Program-made: the position numbers and the translations under genes
The notes under the pieces: model-generated
The model's database searches: none
The model's input: the letters and a program-made list of their open reading frames with translations, nothing else
What the model was told of the DNA's origin: nothing
In this document: positions 34,803-43,023 of the stretch, in pieces
Layout: each line of letters starts with the position of its first letter
Numbering within the stretch: the stretch's first letter is position 1
Origin: Myxacorys californica WJT36-NPBG1
GTDB lineage: Bacteria > Cyanobacteriota > Cyanobacteriia > Leptolyngbyales > Leptolyngbyaceae
Reading direction: 5' to 3'
DNA: 64,000 nucleotides
Assembly (NCBI GenBank): GCA_019359315.1
Contig: JAHHHO010000001.1
Span: 124,001-188,000, forward strand

Positions 34803-35243
34803 TTAGGCAAACGCAGCATAGCCAAACACGAAAAATGCACCAATTCCAGTCAAGCAGAGCAATAGCAGCCAAGGAGATTTGTCTAGCTTTTGAAACACCT
34901 TGACCCATGCCACGATCGACATCACAGCAGACACGATTCCTACGCAGGGAATAATGCTGAGAACCGTCCACAAAACGGCTCTTTCATCTCCCACTGTTTT
35001 AAATAGGACGTAGGTACTTAAAACCGGAATCCAGGCATACCAAGCATTCTCAGTCCCGCATTTCTGGAAGATTTTCCAGGTGCAAAATGAGAAAAAGACA
35101 TATACGAACGCATAAAACACGAGCGTTCCGGCGGAGACACCTGCGCTAGCAGCGGAATCAGCAGAATCGCTCAATTGAGCTAATAGGGTTGGCATCAGAC
35201 CCATGACCGGGTGAATGAGTGAAAGTTGCATAAGATTGGGCAT
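34803..35243 (-). CDS. DUF5684-like membrane protein
   Basis: 146 residues with four hydrophobic segments. The pattern KCGTENAWYAWIPVLSTYVLFKTVGDERAVLWTVLSIIPCVGIVSAVMSIVAWVKVF, with AWIP, lFK-x-G and IPxxxIV blocks, matches my recollection of DUF5684, a family of small bacterial membrane proteins sometimes annotated near signal peptidase genes. Function unknown. It is the first gene of a minus-strand group with the 70-aa protein and possibly the DUF2752 protein. Confidence 0.7.
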   Translation of the reverse strand: MPNLMQLSLIHPVMGLMPTLLAQLSDSADSAASAGVSAGTLVFYAFVYVFFSFCTWKIFQKCGTENAWYAWIPVLSTYVLFKTVGDERAVLWTVLSIIPCVGIVSAVMSIVAWVKVFQKLDKSPWLLLLCLTGIGAFFVFGYAAFA

Positions 35244-35683
35244 CGTAGTTTTCTATATTTAGTAGCGATTTCTTCTACTAAATTGCTCGATCGTCAAATA
35301 ACAGGATCAATGTAGGCGAATGCACCCTAGATGCATCAAGAACTTACAAATCTTAATTTGTGCGAAGTAGCGTTAGGATAAAAACCGAGCTTTAAGTACG
35401 AGTTTTCTCATTAAAAAGGTATATCCATCCATCTAATAGTCTTCATCTTGCAAAAAGTATTTAGATTGCGATCGCTTCTTTGATTCTATAGAGATTATTT
35501 TTCACATATTGGCAATGTAATTTCTATCACTTAAAGAGTTGATAATTGAATGCATTTGAATCTTGCTAAAGAGCAATGTAATCAACCATTTACCGCTTTA
35601 AGTTGGATGTAGCTCTTGAAATATTTAAGTGCCATACCTGAGAGACCTGAGGGTATTAAATTCGCAGTTTTTGGAGTAGAACG
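35244..35683. other. divergent intergenic region, AT-rich
   Basis: 440 bases between divergent genes. No coding frame or terminator seen. It must hold promoters for both sides. ATACC (35632-35636) may pair with GGTAT just before the gene at 35684, too weak to call. Confidence 0.4.
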
Positions 35684-35866
35684 ATGTCTAACGAGCACCC
35701 TAACCAGCACGATGATGAGTCCTTAGGAGTCGAACAGCTTCCTCAAGACGAATTGGATACCTCTCCTGGTGATGAGGATGTTCAAGCGACTCACCTTGAC
35801 GTTAACGTTGCGGGAGTTGCTACAACACCTGCTGATTCAAGCAAGCAGCAGGACTCTAAGAGCTAA
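35684..35866 (+). CDS. small acidic protein of 60 residues
   Basis: MSNEHPNQHDDESLGVEQLP and onward: highly acidic, Asp/Glu/Ser/Thr-rich, probably disordered, without membrane segment. GGAG at 35673-35676 lies 7 bases before the ATG, which supports translation. No family recognised. Small acidic proteins of this kind occur beside stress genes in cyanobacteria, but nothing here shows a function. Confidence 0.55.
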   Translation: MSNEHPNQHDDESLGVEQLPQDELDTSPGDEDVQATHLDVNVAGVATTPADSSKQQDSKS

Positions 35867-36145
35867 CACTCCCAAGCCGACGAGTAGAACAACAAAAGTT
35901 AAGCCTTACTCGCACAGTCTTCAAGGCTCGCAAATTCAACTAGTGCGATCAAAGCGTAAAGGTAGCAAAGATGCACTTCGCTATCCTCACCCCTAGCAAG
36001 GTAGAGTCTGTACTTTTTGTCCTATTGTCCTATAATGAGACCTTCTCGTTCTGCCGAGTGGCTTTTTGATTAAGCGCAAAACGCTGCAAATACCACAAAC
36101 CTTGAATCGAATTTTTATCATTAGAGGCATAGGAATTTAGCCTGT

Positions 36146-37270
36146 ATGAATCAGTGCTTTGCAACAGTTGCGCGGGGACTAGAAGCGCTGGCAACTCAAG
36201 AACTAGAGCAGCTGGGCGCAAATTCCGTCGAGTCAGGTTTCTGTGGAGTTGCCTTTGAGGGCGATCGCGCCCTGCTCTACCGCGTTAACCTTTGGGCAAG
36301 ACTGCCGTTCCGCATCTTAGTGAAGCTGCACGAATTTCCTTGCCATGATGCAGAAGATCTCTATCGCGGCATTCAAACAATCGATTGGTCGCAGTATCTC
36401 ACGCCTGACCAAACGCTGGCAGTGAATGTCACTGGAAAACATGAACAGCTCAACCACACCCACTTCACTGCGCTTCAGGTCAAGAATGCGATCGTTGACC
36501 AGCAGCAAGAAGCGTTTGGAGATCGCTCGAACGTAGAAACGCAAGCGCCAGATGTGCGAATCAACGTTCATGTTGATCGGGATCATTGCACGGTTAGCCT
36601 CGACAGTTCTGGAGACAGCTTGCACCGCCGAGGCTACCGTCCTGCTGTGGGATCTGCGCCTTTAAAGGAATCTCTGGCGGCAGCGCTGATTCAGCTATCG
36701 GGCTGGCAACCAGAGCAAATGTTTTATGACCCGCTCTGTGGTTCTGGCACACTGCCCTTAGAAGCCAGCCTTAAGGCACTCAACATTGCGCCCGGACTGT
36801 TCCGCGATCGCTTTGGGTTTGAAACTTGGCTCGACTTTGACTCAGCTCTTCTAGAGCAGTTGATTCAAGAAGCAGAAGCCAGTAAGCGAGATCTTCTGCC
36901 AGCACCGATTTGGGGCAGCGATCGCAGCGAGGAAGTGATCCAGCAAGCGATCGCCAATGCCCAACGCTGCGGTGTACTAGATCACATCTGGTTTTCCTCG
37001 ATGGATCTCTCTGATGTAGTAGCACCCGCAGACAGCGGCGTTCTGTTTTGCAATCCGCCCTACGGTGAGCGGCTGGGGCGAGACAGCGACCTAGGAGCAT
37101 TTTACAAACTGCTGGGCGACATTCTGAAGCAGCGCTTCAAAGGCTGGACAGCTTTTGTGCTGAGTGGCAATAAGGAACTCTCGCAGTCGATCAGGCTAAA
37201 ATCATCCCAGCGAATTGCGGTCTACAATGGAACGCTACCCTGTCAGTTAATGAAATATGAGCTGTACTAG
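36146..37270 (+). CDS. THUMP-domain RNA guanine-N2 methyltransferase
   Basis: 374 residues. The N-terminal THUMP RNA-binding region (MNQCFATVARGLEALATQELEQLGA to about residue 165, with HRRGYRPAVGSAPLKESLAAAL) is followed by a Rossmann methyltransferase domain: DPLCGSGTLPLEA for AdoMet binding, and the catalytic NPPYGERLG. This matches the RlmL N-terminal half / YpsC-type 23S rRNA m2G methyltransferases, which act on rRNA in the cytosol. It lacks the second methyltransferase domain (RlmK) of E. coli RlmL. The gene is monocistronic; a dispersed repeat follows it. Confidence 0.9.
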   Translation: MNQCFATVARGLEALATQELEQLGANSVESGFCGVAFEGDRALLYRVNLWARLPFRILVKLHEFPCHDAEDLYRGIQTIDWSQYLTPDQTLAVNVTGKHEQLNHTHFTALQVKNAIVDQQQEAFGDRSNVETQAPDVRINVHVDRDHCTVSLDSSGDSLHRRGYRPAVGSAPLKESLAAALIQLSGWQPEQMFYDPLCGSGTLPLEASLKALNIAPGLFRDRFGFETWLDFDSALLEQLIQEAEASKRDLLPAPIWGSDRSEEVIQQAIANAQRCGVLDHIWFSSMDLSDVVAPADSGVLFCNPPYGERLGRDSDLGAFYKLLGDILKQRFKGWTAFVLSGNKELSQSIRLKSSQRIAVYNGTLPCQLMKYELY

Positions 37271-37385
37271 AATAGGGACGCTGCTTTCATTGCTCGAAGA
37301 GCATTGAGAAGATTAGGTCATCAGGTTTCTCCACTCCACCCGAAACTATTCCTTCTTGCAAAAAATACAAGATGCTTCAGACTAC

Positions 37386-37412
37386 GTTAGCCCTCTGCGG
37401 CTTCTGGGCTAA
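37386..37412. repeat. inverted repeat GTTAGCCC/GGGCTAAC
   Basis: GTTAGCCC (37386-37393) and GGGCTAAC (37405-37412) pair perfectly around an 11-base loop. No T-run follows. It lies directly before the dispersed repeat at 37438. Confidence 0.55.
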
Positions 37413-37437
37413 CTAGCTTAGTTGCTCATGATCGCGG

Positions 37438-37497
37438 CGATCGCTAAGCCAAGCTCTGTAGGGGTTTACAAAGCAAAGTCCAAAGGGTCGCGCTAAG
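37438..37497 (+). repeat. copy of the murG-type dispersed repeat, noncoding
   Basis: Shares GCCAAGCTCTGTAGGGGTT (37448-37466) exactly with 39216-39234 in murG and then remains similar (AAAGTCC, CGCGCT). It lies between the methyltransferase and STAS genes and runs into the STAS Shine-Dalgarno region. Confidence 0.75.
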
Positions 37498-37506
37498 GAA
37501 AAATTA

Positions 37507-37896
37507 ATGGTTTACATGGAACAGAGGGCACTTCAGATGGAGCAGAGAACGCACACAACTCACGATGGCACGACCGTTGTCATTCTTCAGCCATCGGGTC
37601 GCTTAGACATCACGACAGCGTGGCAATTTCGCCTCAAGCTACAAGATTGTATTGCCAAAGAGAGTAATCATATTGTCGTGAACTTGGGGCAGGTCAATTT
37701 TATTGATAGCTCTGGACTCACTTCTTTAGTTGCAGGAATGCGCGATGCAGATAAATTTAGAGGCAGTTTTCGCATTTGCGATGTGCATCCTGAAGCAAAG
37801 CTAGTGTTTGAAGTAACGATGATGGATTCGGTATTTGAAGTTTTTGAGACGGAAGAAGAAGCCTTAGAAGGCATATCGAGAAGTCTAGCAAGTTAG
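37507..37896 (+). CDS. STAS-domain anti-sigma-factor antagonist
   Basis: 129 residues, one STAS domain (about 18-125): VVILQPSGRLDITTAW, HIVVNLGQVNFIDSSGLTSLVAGM, and FRICDVHPEAKLVFEVTMMD. The Ser in IDSSGL is the residue phosphorylated by anti-sigma kinases in SpoIIAA/RsbV-type proteins, which switches binding. The start may be the first ATG or the Met at residue 4 or 11. No anti-sigma kinase or PP2C gene lies next to it, so partners are elsewhere. A strong terminator follows. AAGG at 37495-37498 is the ribosome site and lies at the edge of the dispersed repeat. Confidence 0.92.
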   Translation: MVYMEQRALQMEQRTHTTHDGTTVVILQPSGRLDITTAWQFRLKLQDCIAKESNHIVVNLGQVNFIDSSGLTSLVAGMRDADKFRGSFRICDVHPEAKLVFEVTMMDSVFEVFETEEEALEGISRSLAS

Positions 37897-37919
37897 GTTT
37901 ATTGAGAAGCAGTATTTTA

Positions 37920-37976
37920 GGCAGACGAGAGATTCTTCACGGCGTTATGGAATAGAATCTCTCGTCTGCCGTTTTT
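37920..37976 (+). terminator. strong intrinsic terminator after the STAS gene
   Basis: Perfect 17-bp stem between 37920-37936 (GGCAGACGAGAGATTCT) and 37954-37970, 17-base loop, followed by GTTTTTG. The T-run is on the plus strand only. Confidence 0.93.
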
Positions 37977-37988
37977 GTGGTGGGGGTT

Positions 37989-38552
37989 CTAAAGTTGGAT
38001 TTGCTTGGTATACGTATAAGCTCCCATTAATGCTCCCCAGAGAGATTTTTCGGTGTCTGGCTCAATGCCTTTGTCATAACTCAGAAATTGATCTGAACGC
38101 GCTTCAAATCCTAGAGAAACTTGAATTGTTTTGCCTTGGTAGGCGAAACAGCATCGGGCATCGGTTGGAGGGGAACCAACGAAGCAATTATCGTGGTGCG
38201 TTACGTGAAGAACGCATCCAGGCAGAAGTTCAATTTGTTCTTCGGTGAGGCTTTGCAGCAATTCAGGATGCTGCCCTCCTGTTTTAACTGTGGAGGGATC
38301 TTTAAAGGCATAGTATTGAACCTTGAGATCAGAACCGTGAGCCTGCAACCGCATTAAACGCTGGCGATAAGGATTGTTGAGGTTAATCACATTGGCTTGT
38401 TCGGCAAATAGAGTAATACTGTCTTGGCTAAACAGAGAGACAGGACGATGCCACAGGCGGAGATGGACAAACCAAGCCGGATCAGCGATCGCTTGATCTC
38501 GATTCTCAAATTCACCGGCTAAATATTGAGCCAGAAGATTTAACGAAGACAT
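37989..38552 (-). CDS. CpcT/CpeT-type phycobiliprotein lyase
   Basis: 187 residues. The pattern LAQYLAGEFENRDQAIADPAWFVHLRLWHRPVSLF at the N-terminus, with YRQRLMRL and HVTHHDNCFVGSPPTDARCCFAYQGKTIQVSL further on, is that of the CpcT/CpeT family (10-stranded lipocalin-like barrel). These lyases attach phycocyanobilin or phycoerythrobilin to Cys residues of phycobiliprotein beta subunits (Cys155 type) or serve as chaperones. No phycobilisome structural genes lie nearby, as usual for this family. The start MSSLNLLAQ is the first Met. It supports a phycobilisome-bearing host. Confidence 0.9.
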   Translation of the reverse strand: MSSLNLLAQYLAGEFENRDQAIADPAWFVHLRLWHRPVSLFSQDSITLFAEQANVINLNNPYRQRLMRLQAHGSDLKVQYYAFKDPSTVKTGGQHPELLQSLTEEQIELLPGCVLHVTHHDNCFVGSPPTDARCCFAYQGKTIQVSLGFEARSDQFLSYDKGIEPDTEKSLWGALMGAYTYTKQIQL

Positions 38553-38615
38553 AGGTTTAGACCGTGATTAAGCTAACGTTGAAACGGCTTACAATAAGCG
38601 CAGTATTGCTGAGCT

Positions 38616-39122
38616 ATGCCGTACCACATTCCACCGCCGCCGATCGATCATCCTGAGTATCTCAAGCATCGGGACTGGATGCAACGCGCCTTAGAACTAG
38701 CAGAACGGGCAGGAGAACAAGGAGATGTGCCAGTCGGCGCGATCGTGGTGGATGCCCAAGGAACGTTAATTGCCGAGGCGCAAAATCGTCGAGAGCGAGA
38801 TCGCGACCCCACGGCTCACGCTGAAATTTTAGCGCTCAGAGCTGCCGGACAAGTTCTTCAAAGCTGGCATCTGAACGACTGTACGCTTTACGTCACGTTG
38901 GAACCGTGCCCGATGTGCGCCGGTGCGGTTGTTCTATCGCGGCTGGGGCGCTTAGTCTACGGAGCCGACGACCTAAAGGCGGGAGCCATTCGGACAGTGC
39001 TAAATCTGCCGGATTGCCCCGCGTCAAATCATCGCGTTCCGGTGCTGAGTGGAATTTTAGAATCGGCTTGTCGCGAACAGCTTCAAACGTGGTTTGCTCG
39101 TCGCCGCTCATCGTCTCGCTAG
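38616..39122 (+). CDS. tadA: tRNA-specific adenosine deaminase TadA
   Basis: 168 residues of the cytidine/adenosine deaminase fold. Zinc and catalytic motif HAEILALR with the proton-shuttling Glu, and the second zinc motif PCPMCAGAVVLSRL. TadA converts A34 to inosine in tRNA-Arg(ACG), an essential step. The N-terminus (HPEYLKHRDWMQRALELAERAGEQGDVPVGAIVV) is typical. Its last 15 bases overlap the end of the convergent murG gene, so the two share coding DNA at their 3' ends. Confidence 0.95.
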   Translation: MPYHIPPPPIDHPEYLKHRDWMQRALELAERAGEQGDVPVGAIVVDAQGTLIAEAQNRRERDRDPTAHAEILALRAAGQVLQSWHLNDCTLYVTLEPCPMCAGAVVLSRLGRLVYGADDLKAGAIRTVLNLPDCPASNHRVPVLSGILESACREQLQTWFARRRSSSR

Positions 39123-40235
39123 GCAGTCTCGCACGAGTTGTGCCGTTCGCTCAGCGCTGTCAACCACAGCAAGCGAGGCGGCGCGATCTGCCATTTGCTC
39201 TAAGCGATTGGCTTTGCCAAGCTCTGTAGGGGTTCGCTGCGCGAAGTCCGTTGGATTGCGCTCTTTCAGAAGCGTCAAAACGGAGTTCTGAAGCATTTCT
39301 GGCGTTAGTTCCGATTGACGAAACAAAATAGCTGCTCCTGCGTTCGCAAAAACAGTGGCATTGTAGGTCTGGTGATCTTCTGCGGCGAACGGAAACGGAA
39401 TCAGAATCGAAGGGGTGTGCGTCACGGCTAGCTCAGTTAGCGTTCCTGCTCCTGCTCGACTGATCGCTAGGTTTGCCCGATGAAACAGCGCTGCCATGTT
39501 GTTATAGAACGGCAGGGCTAGATACTGTGAATGGTGCAGCGTGTCTAGGTCTGGATCATTGTCGCCCGTGATATGGACTACCCACGCTCCCGCCTCAAAC
39601 CAAGCTGGAGCAGACTGGCGCACAAGCTTGTTGAGTGCAACGGCTCCCTGACTGCCGCCAACTACTACAATGAGCGGAACCTGATCTGGAATTGATAGAT
39701 CAAGCGAAGCAGATTCGAGGGCTGAGCGAAACTGCGATCGCACAGGCGTTCCAACACAAATCGTCTTTGCGTTCTTCAAATACTTTGCTGCCGCTTCAAA
39801 ACCGAGGGCAACAGCCGTACACCACGGGGCGAATAGGCGAGTTACCTTTCCTGGAAGTGCGTTGGACTCGTGCAGAATGACAGGCAACCCCAGCGATCGT
39901 GCGGCAAATAGGGCAGGTCCAGAAATGTAACCTCCGGTTGTAAAGACGCCACTGAAGTGACCGTCCCGCAGTAACTTTCTCACCTTGAACACAGACCCCA
40001 GCAAGCCGAATAAGACTTTTAGCGTCCCCAGTCCCAGCTTTTGCTGAAAGCCTGCCACTTTGATTGTGTGCAACGGGTAGCGATCGCCTACCAGTTTTGT
40101 CTCTAAGCGATCTGGCACGCCGAGCCATTCGATTTGGTAATCGGAAAGCTGCTCAGCAGTTGAGATCGCAGGAAATAAATGCCCCCCCGTGCCACTTGCA
40201 GCAATTAGCAAACGAGGCGGAGGGGTAGGACGCAT
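39108..40235 (-). CDS. murG: MurG with an in-frame repeat-encoded insertion
   Basis: 375 residues from ATG 40235 (MRPTPPPRLLIAASGTGGHLFPA); an ATG at 40265 would add 10. MurG is the membrane-associated GT28 enzyme that adds GlcNAc to lipid I to make lipid II for peptidoglycan. Motifs: GTGGHLFPA near the start, VVVGGSQGAVALN, and SRAGAGTLTELAV with the UDP-GlcNAc-binding Gly/Glu. Near the C-terminus the peptide NPTDFAQRTPTELGKANRLE sits between LLKER and QMADRAA, where normal MurG has only a short loop. It is encoded by a palindromic dispersed repeat (39202-39263). The protein is about 20 residues longer than usual for this reason. The gene must work, as murG is essential. Confidence 0.95.
   Translation of the reverse strand: MRPTPPPRLLIAASGTGGHLFPAISTAEQLSDYQIEWLGVPDRLETKLVGDRYPLHTIKVAGFQQKLGLGTLKVLFGLLGSVFKVRKLLRDGHFSGVFTTGGYISGPALFAARSLGLPVILHESNALPGKVTRLFAPWCTAVALGFEAAAKYLKNAKTICVGTPVRSQFRSALESASLDLSIPDQVPLIVVVGGSQGAVALNKLVRQSAPAWFEAGAWVVHITGDNDPDLDTLHHSQYLALPFYNNMAALFHRANLAISRAGAGTLTELAVTHTPSILIPFPFAAEDHQTYNATVFANAGAAILFRQSELTPEMLQNSVLTLLKERNPTDFAQRTPTELGKANRLEQMADRAASLAVVDSAERTAQLVRDCLARR
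39202..39263 (+). repeat. palindromic dispersed repeat inserted in murG
   Basis: Contains two short hairpins, TTGGC-TTT-GCCAA (39208-39220) and TTCGC-TGC-GCGAA (39233-39245), joined by GCTCTGTAGGGG. 39216-39234 is identical to 37448-37466, and 39204-39224 matches 1505-1525 on the other strand. Read on the minus strand it is open and adds about 20 residues to MurG. Confidence 0.8.
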
Positions 40236-40384
40236 AGGGAATGGCTCAACAGTTGAAGATTGCACAGCTAAAACAAAAATCGAGCGTCAAAAATGATAGA
40301 GCAATCATACACTCTCCATAGGTTTTTCACGGATGCTAAGACTCAAATAGAACGGGTTTCTATCGGCTCAGCGCTCTTACCCCT

Positions 40385-40408
40385 CTCAAATACCGTTTCA
40401 AATACCGT
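40385..40408 (+). repeat. 12-bp exact tandem duplication
   Basis: TCAAATACCGTT occurs twice in exact tandem (40385-40396 and 40397-40408), in the gap between the divergent murG and SnoaL-like genes. Confidence 0.85.
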
Positions 40409-40526
40409 TGGTTGCGTCTATAGCATCATTGTGGTGGTGTCATCGCTTCTGCTCAAAAAATCCGGTTCCTCCGCGCCATTCAGTGTATAGTTGACTGGAA
40501 GTCTACCTGTTTCAGACAGTTGCCCT

Positions 40527-41369
40527 ATGCGCCACTTGACTTTGCCAGCCGCCCCCATTCGCTTAATGCTCGTTGCAAAGTCAGGATTAACGTCCTGGAA
40601 AGCTCTGTTTTTCCTGACGCTTGGAGTTGCGATCGCCCTGAACCAGTTGTCCCCCAGTCGAGCGACTGCCGCAACTCCACAAACTGCCCCCGCTCCTCTC
40701 AAACAAGTGCTGGCCCAAATCGATGCCGCCGCCACTAACAAGAATTTACAAGGTGTTCTTCAGTTTTACAGCCCTGCCTTTACCCACTCTGACGGGCTGA
40801 CTCGTCAAACCCTAGAGCAATCCTTGACGGCATTGTGGAAGCAGTATCCTCAACTGACCTATCGAACAGAATTAAAATCTTGGCAACCGATCGCGTCTGG
40901 TGTCCAAGCAGAAACAGTGACCTATATTACCGGAAGCCAGATGGTGAACGGTCAGCAAATGAAGCTGAATGCGGCACTCGAAGCGCGTCATAAGATTGAG
41001 AATAATCAGATTGTCAGACAGGATGTGTTGGCAGAGAATAACCAAATTACATCCGGCGAGAATCCACCCTCAGTCAAAATCAATCTGCCCAATCAAGTCA
41101 AGCCCGGACAAGAATTTAGTTTTGACGCGATCGTGCAGGAGCCGCTAGAAAATGATTTGCTCTTGGGATCTGTGCTTGAGGAACCTGTGACGGCAAAAAG
41201 CTATGTCAAACCTTCAACGGTTGACCTAGAGCTACTGTCCTCTGGAGGCGTCTTCAAAGTAGGTCGTGCGCCAAATACACCCAGTTCTCAATGGATTTCG
41301 GCAGTTCTTGTGCGCCATGGTGGAATGACGATGGTGACTCAACGCCTGCGAGTTGTCGGTGCAAAGTAG
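40527..41369 (+). CDS. exported protein with SnoaL/NTF2-like domain
   Basis: 280 residues from ATG 40527 (MRHLTLPAAPIRLMLV); a TTG at 40491 would lengthen it. An N-terminal hydrophobic helix (ALFFLTLGVAIAL) ending near ATAATP acts as signal or anchor. Residues 50-155 look like a SnoaL/NTF2 fold (LKQVLAQIDAAATNKNLQGVLQFYSPAFTHSDGLT; YRTELKSWQPI). The rest is beta-rich (NLPNQVKPGQEFSFDAIVQEP) and may be an Ig-like domain. No catalytic residues can be assigned. It is probably periplasmic or lumenal; function unknown. A terminator follows. Confidence 0.72.
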   Translation: MRHLTLPAAPIRLMLVAKSGLTSWKALFFLTLGVAIALNQLSPSRATAATPQTAPAPLKQVLAQIDAAATNKNLQGVLQFYSPAFTHSDGLTRQTLEQSLTALWKQYPQLTYRTELKSWQPIASGVQAETVTYITGSQMVNGQQMKLNAALEARHKIENNQIVRQDVLAENNQITSGENPPSVKINLPNQVKPGQEFSFDAIVQEPLENDLLLGSVLEEPVTAKSYVKPSTVDLELLSSGGVFKVGRAPNTPSSQWISAVLVRHGGMTMVTQRLRVVGAK

Positions 41370-41424
41370 TCAGCAGGCAAAGGACTTTTGCAAGTAGCCT
41401 AGAATTCTGTGAAGTTTAGAGAGA

Positions 41425-41460
41425 GGGTGATCGCCTTTTTGAAGGGCAATCACCCTTTTT
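41425..41460 (+). terminator. intrinsic terminator after the SnoaL-like gene
   Basis: GGGTGATCGCC (41425-41435) pairs with GGCAATCACCC (41445-41455) with one mismatch, followed by TTTTT (41456-41460). Confidence 0.85.
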
Positions 41461-41463
41461 AGG

Positions 41464-42744
41464 CTAAGCGCTAATCGTTGCCTTGTATATTGAATCCCGC
41501 GCGCTCACCATAGCGTTAACTAATTTATCCATCTCCTCGCGCGTGTGCAGCGCGTTGACGGTCATTCGGATTCTAGGTTTTGCAATGAACCAGATGGGAG
41601 AGACCCAGAGTCCATACGCTGTCAGTAGTTCCTGGGCAAATTCTTTCGGATTAAGTTCGGTTGGCAAAATCACGGGAACGACGTTAGTTTCGCCAATGGC
41701 CTCAAACCCTTGAGCCACGAGACGCGATCGCAGGTACTTTGTGTTCTCCTGCAAGCGGGTCACGAGTTCAGGATGCTCTTGCACCATCCGAATACTTTGC
41801 AGGGCAGCCGCCGCCAGAGGAGGAGCCAGAGAACATGTTCCAATCGACGTGGGAGAGCAGTTTAATAGCGGCTTCAATTCTGCCACTGGAGAACTGATGG
41901 CGGCCCCCACAGACGCGCCAAATTTAGAAAAAGTCGTCATAATGAGGGGCACTACGCCTTTGTCGATCGCATCTTGAGGCGTCAACCCGTAATGCTCATA
42001 GATGCCCCGCCCTGATGCCCCGATCGCGCCGCTGGCGTGAGCTTCATCCATCAGCAGAACGCTGTCGGGATAGTGCGACATCACATCGATCATCTCCGGT
42101 AGGGGCGCAAGATCGCCGTCCATTGAGAAGACCGCATCAGAGACGACCATAATTCGGTCACCCTCTTTGACGTAGCGCTTTAGCTTTCGCGCCAAATCTT
42201 CGACATCACAGTGACGGTAGGCTTTCACCCGGACTCGAGGGCTGTAACCAAACAGCTTGCCCGATCGCGTTCCGGCATTTGCCAGGGCCGACACAATACA
42301 GCCGTGATTGAGCACATCGGTCATGATCAGCGTTTCGCGGGTATGTTCAAACCCCGGAACTGGAATCGCAAGATGGCAAAACGCATCCATGAGTGCTTGC
42401 ATTGCCATCCACGCATTGAGAAAAAGCTGAGTGTGGGGCAAATGCTTGAACCGCGATACTTCTTCTTCCAATTGACGGTGTAGGTCAACTCGACCGCTTA
42501 ACACCGAGGTTGAACTGGTTGAAGTGCCGTATTGCAAGATAGCGTCGATCGCCGCTTGCTTGACCGATTCGTTTTGCGTTAGCCCCAACACATCATTGGT
42601 GCAAAAGGTGAGAACGGTGTGCCGTTTTCCCGTTTCTGCGTCTTCGATCTCGACAATATTTCCTTGACGGGCATGGCAAATATATTCATCAGGCTCTAGC
42701 CCGCTATCATACCAACGCCGCACGTACTCCTTAACAACTTGCAC
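41464..42744 (-). CDS. alpha-oxoamine synthase (BioF/KBL-like)
   Basis: 426 residues of the PLP-dependent alpha-oxoamine synthase family, which condenses an amino acid with an acyl-CoA or acyl-ACP and releases CO2. Motifs: NDVLGLTQNESVKQAAIDAILQYGTSTSSTSVLSG near the start, DVLNHGCIV, DAVFSMDGDLAPL, LLMDEAHASGAIG (Asp binding the pyridine nitrogen), and the Schiff-base Lys 274 in TTFSKFGAS. The long insert after LFLNAW and the CSLAPPLAAAAL block set it apart from ordinary BioF. No biotin genes flank it. It may make a different amino ketone, for example in sphingoid-like or specialised lipid synthesis; that is inference. Confidence 0.88.
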   Translation of the reverse strand: MQVVKEYVRRWYDSGLEPDEYICHARQGNIVEIEDAETGKRHTVLTFCTNDVLGLTQNESVKQAAIDAILQYGTSTSSTSVLSGRVDLHRQLEEEVSRFKHLPHTQLFLNAWMAMQALMDAFCHLAIPVPGFEHTRETLIMTDVLNHGCIVSALANAGTRSGKLFGYSPRVRVKAYRHCDVEDLARKLKRYVKEGDRIMVVSDAVFSMDGDLAPLPEMIDVMSHYPDSVLLMDEAHASGAIGASGRGIYEHYGLTPQDAIDKGVVPLIMTTFSKFGASVGAAISSPVAELKPLLNCSPTSIGTCSLAPPLAAAALQSIRMVQEHPELVTRLQENTKYLRSRLVAQGFEAIGETNVVPVILPTELNPKEFAQELLTAYGLWVSPIWFIAKPRIRMTVNALHTREEMDKLVNAMVSARDSIYKATISA

Positions 42745-43023
42745 AGTTTGTTCCTCTCACCTGTTTGACGATCGCAATTCCGTAGGAAGCTGCGCTTTAC
42801 GCATCTGAGTCACCAGTATATTTGGCTAATACAAAATTTCGCCATGTTGCATAAAGACGCTGATTCATAGTGGATAGGGATAAATGGTTTGGGATGAATA
42901 ACAGCTTATCAGGGGGATGGCAGATGGGGGATAGCGAATAGGCAATTTTAAAGTGCAAAAGCGACAGGCTGACCAAATTCAGTCTTGCCTATCGCTGATC
43001 GTAAACTTTAATCGGTCATTCGT

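Noticed and set aside
35769-35996. 75-codon frame overlapping the small acidic protein
   Set aside because: It starts inside that gene in another phase; no ribosome site. The 60-aa frame has a good GGAG.
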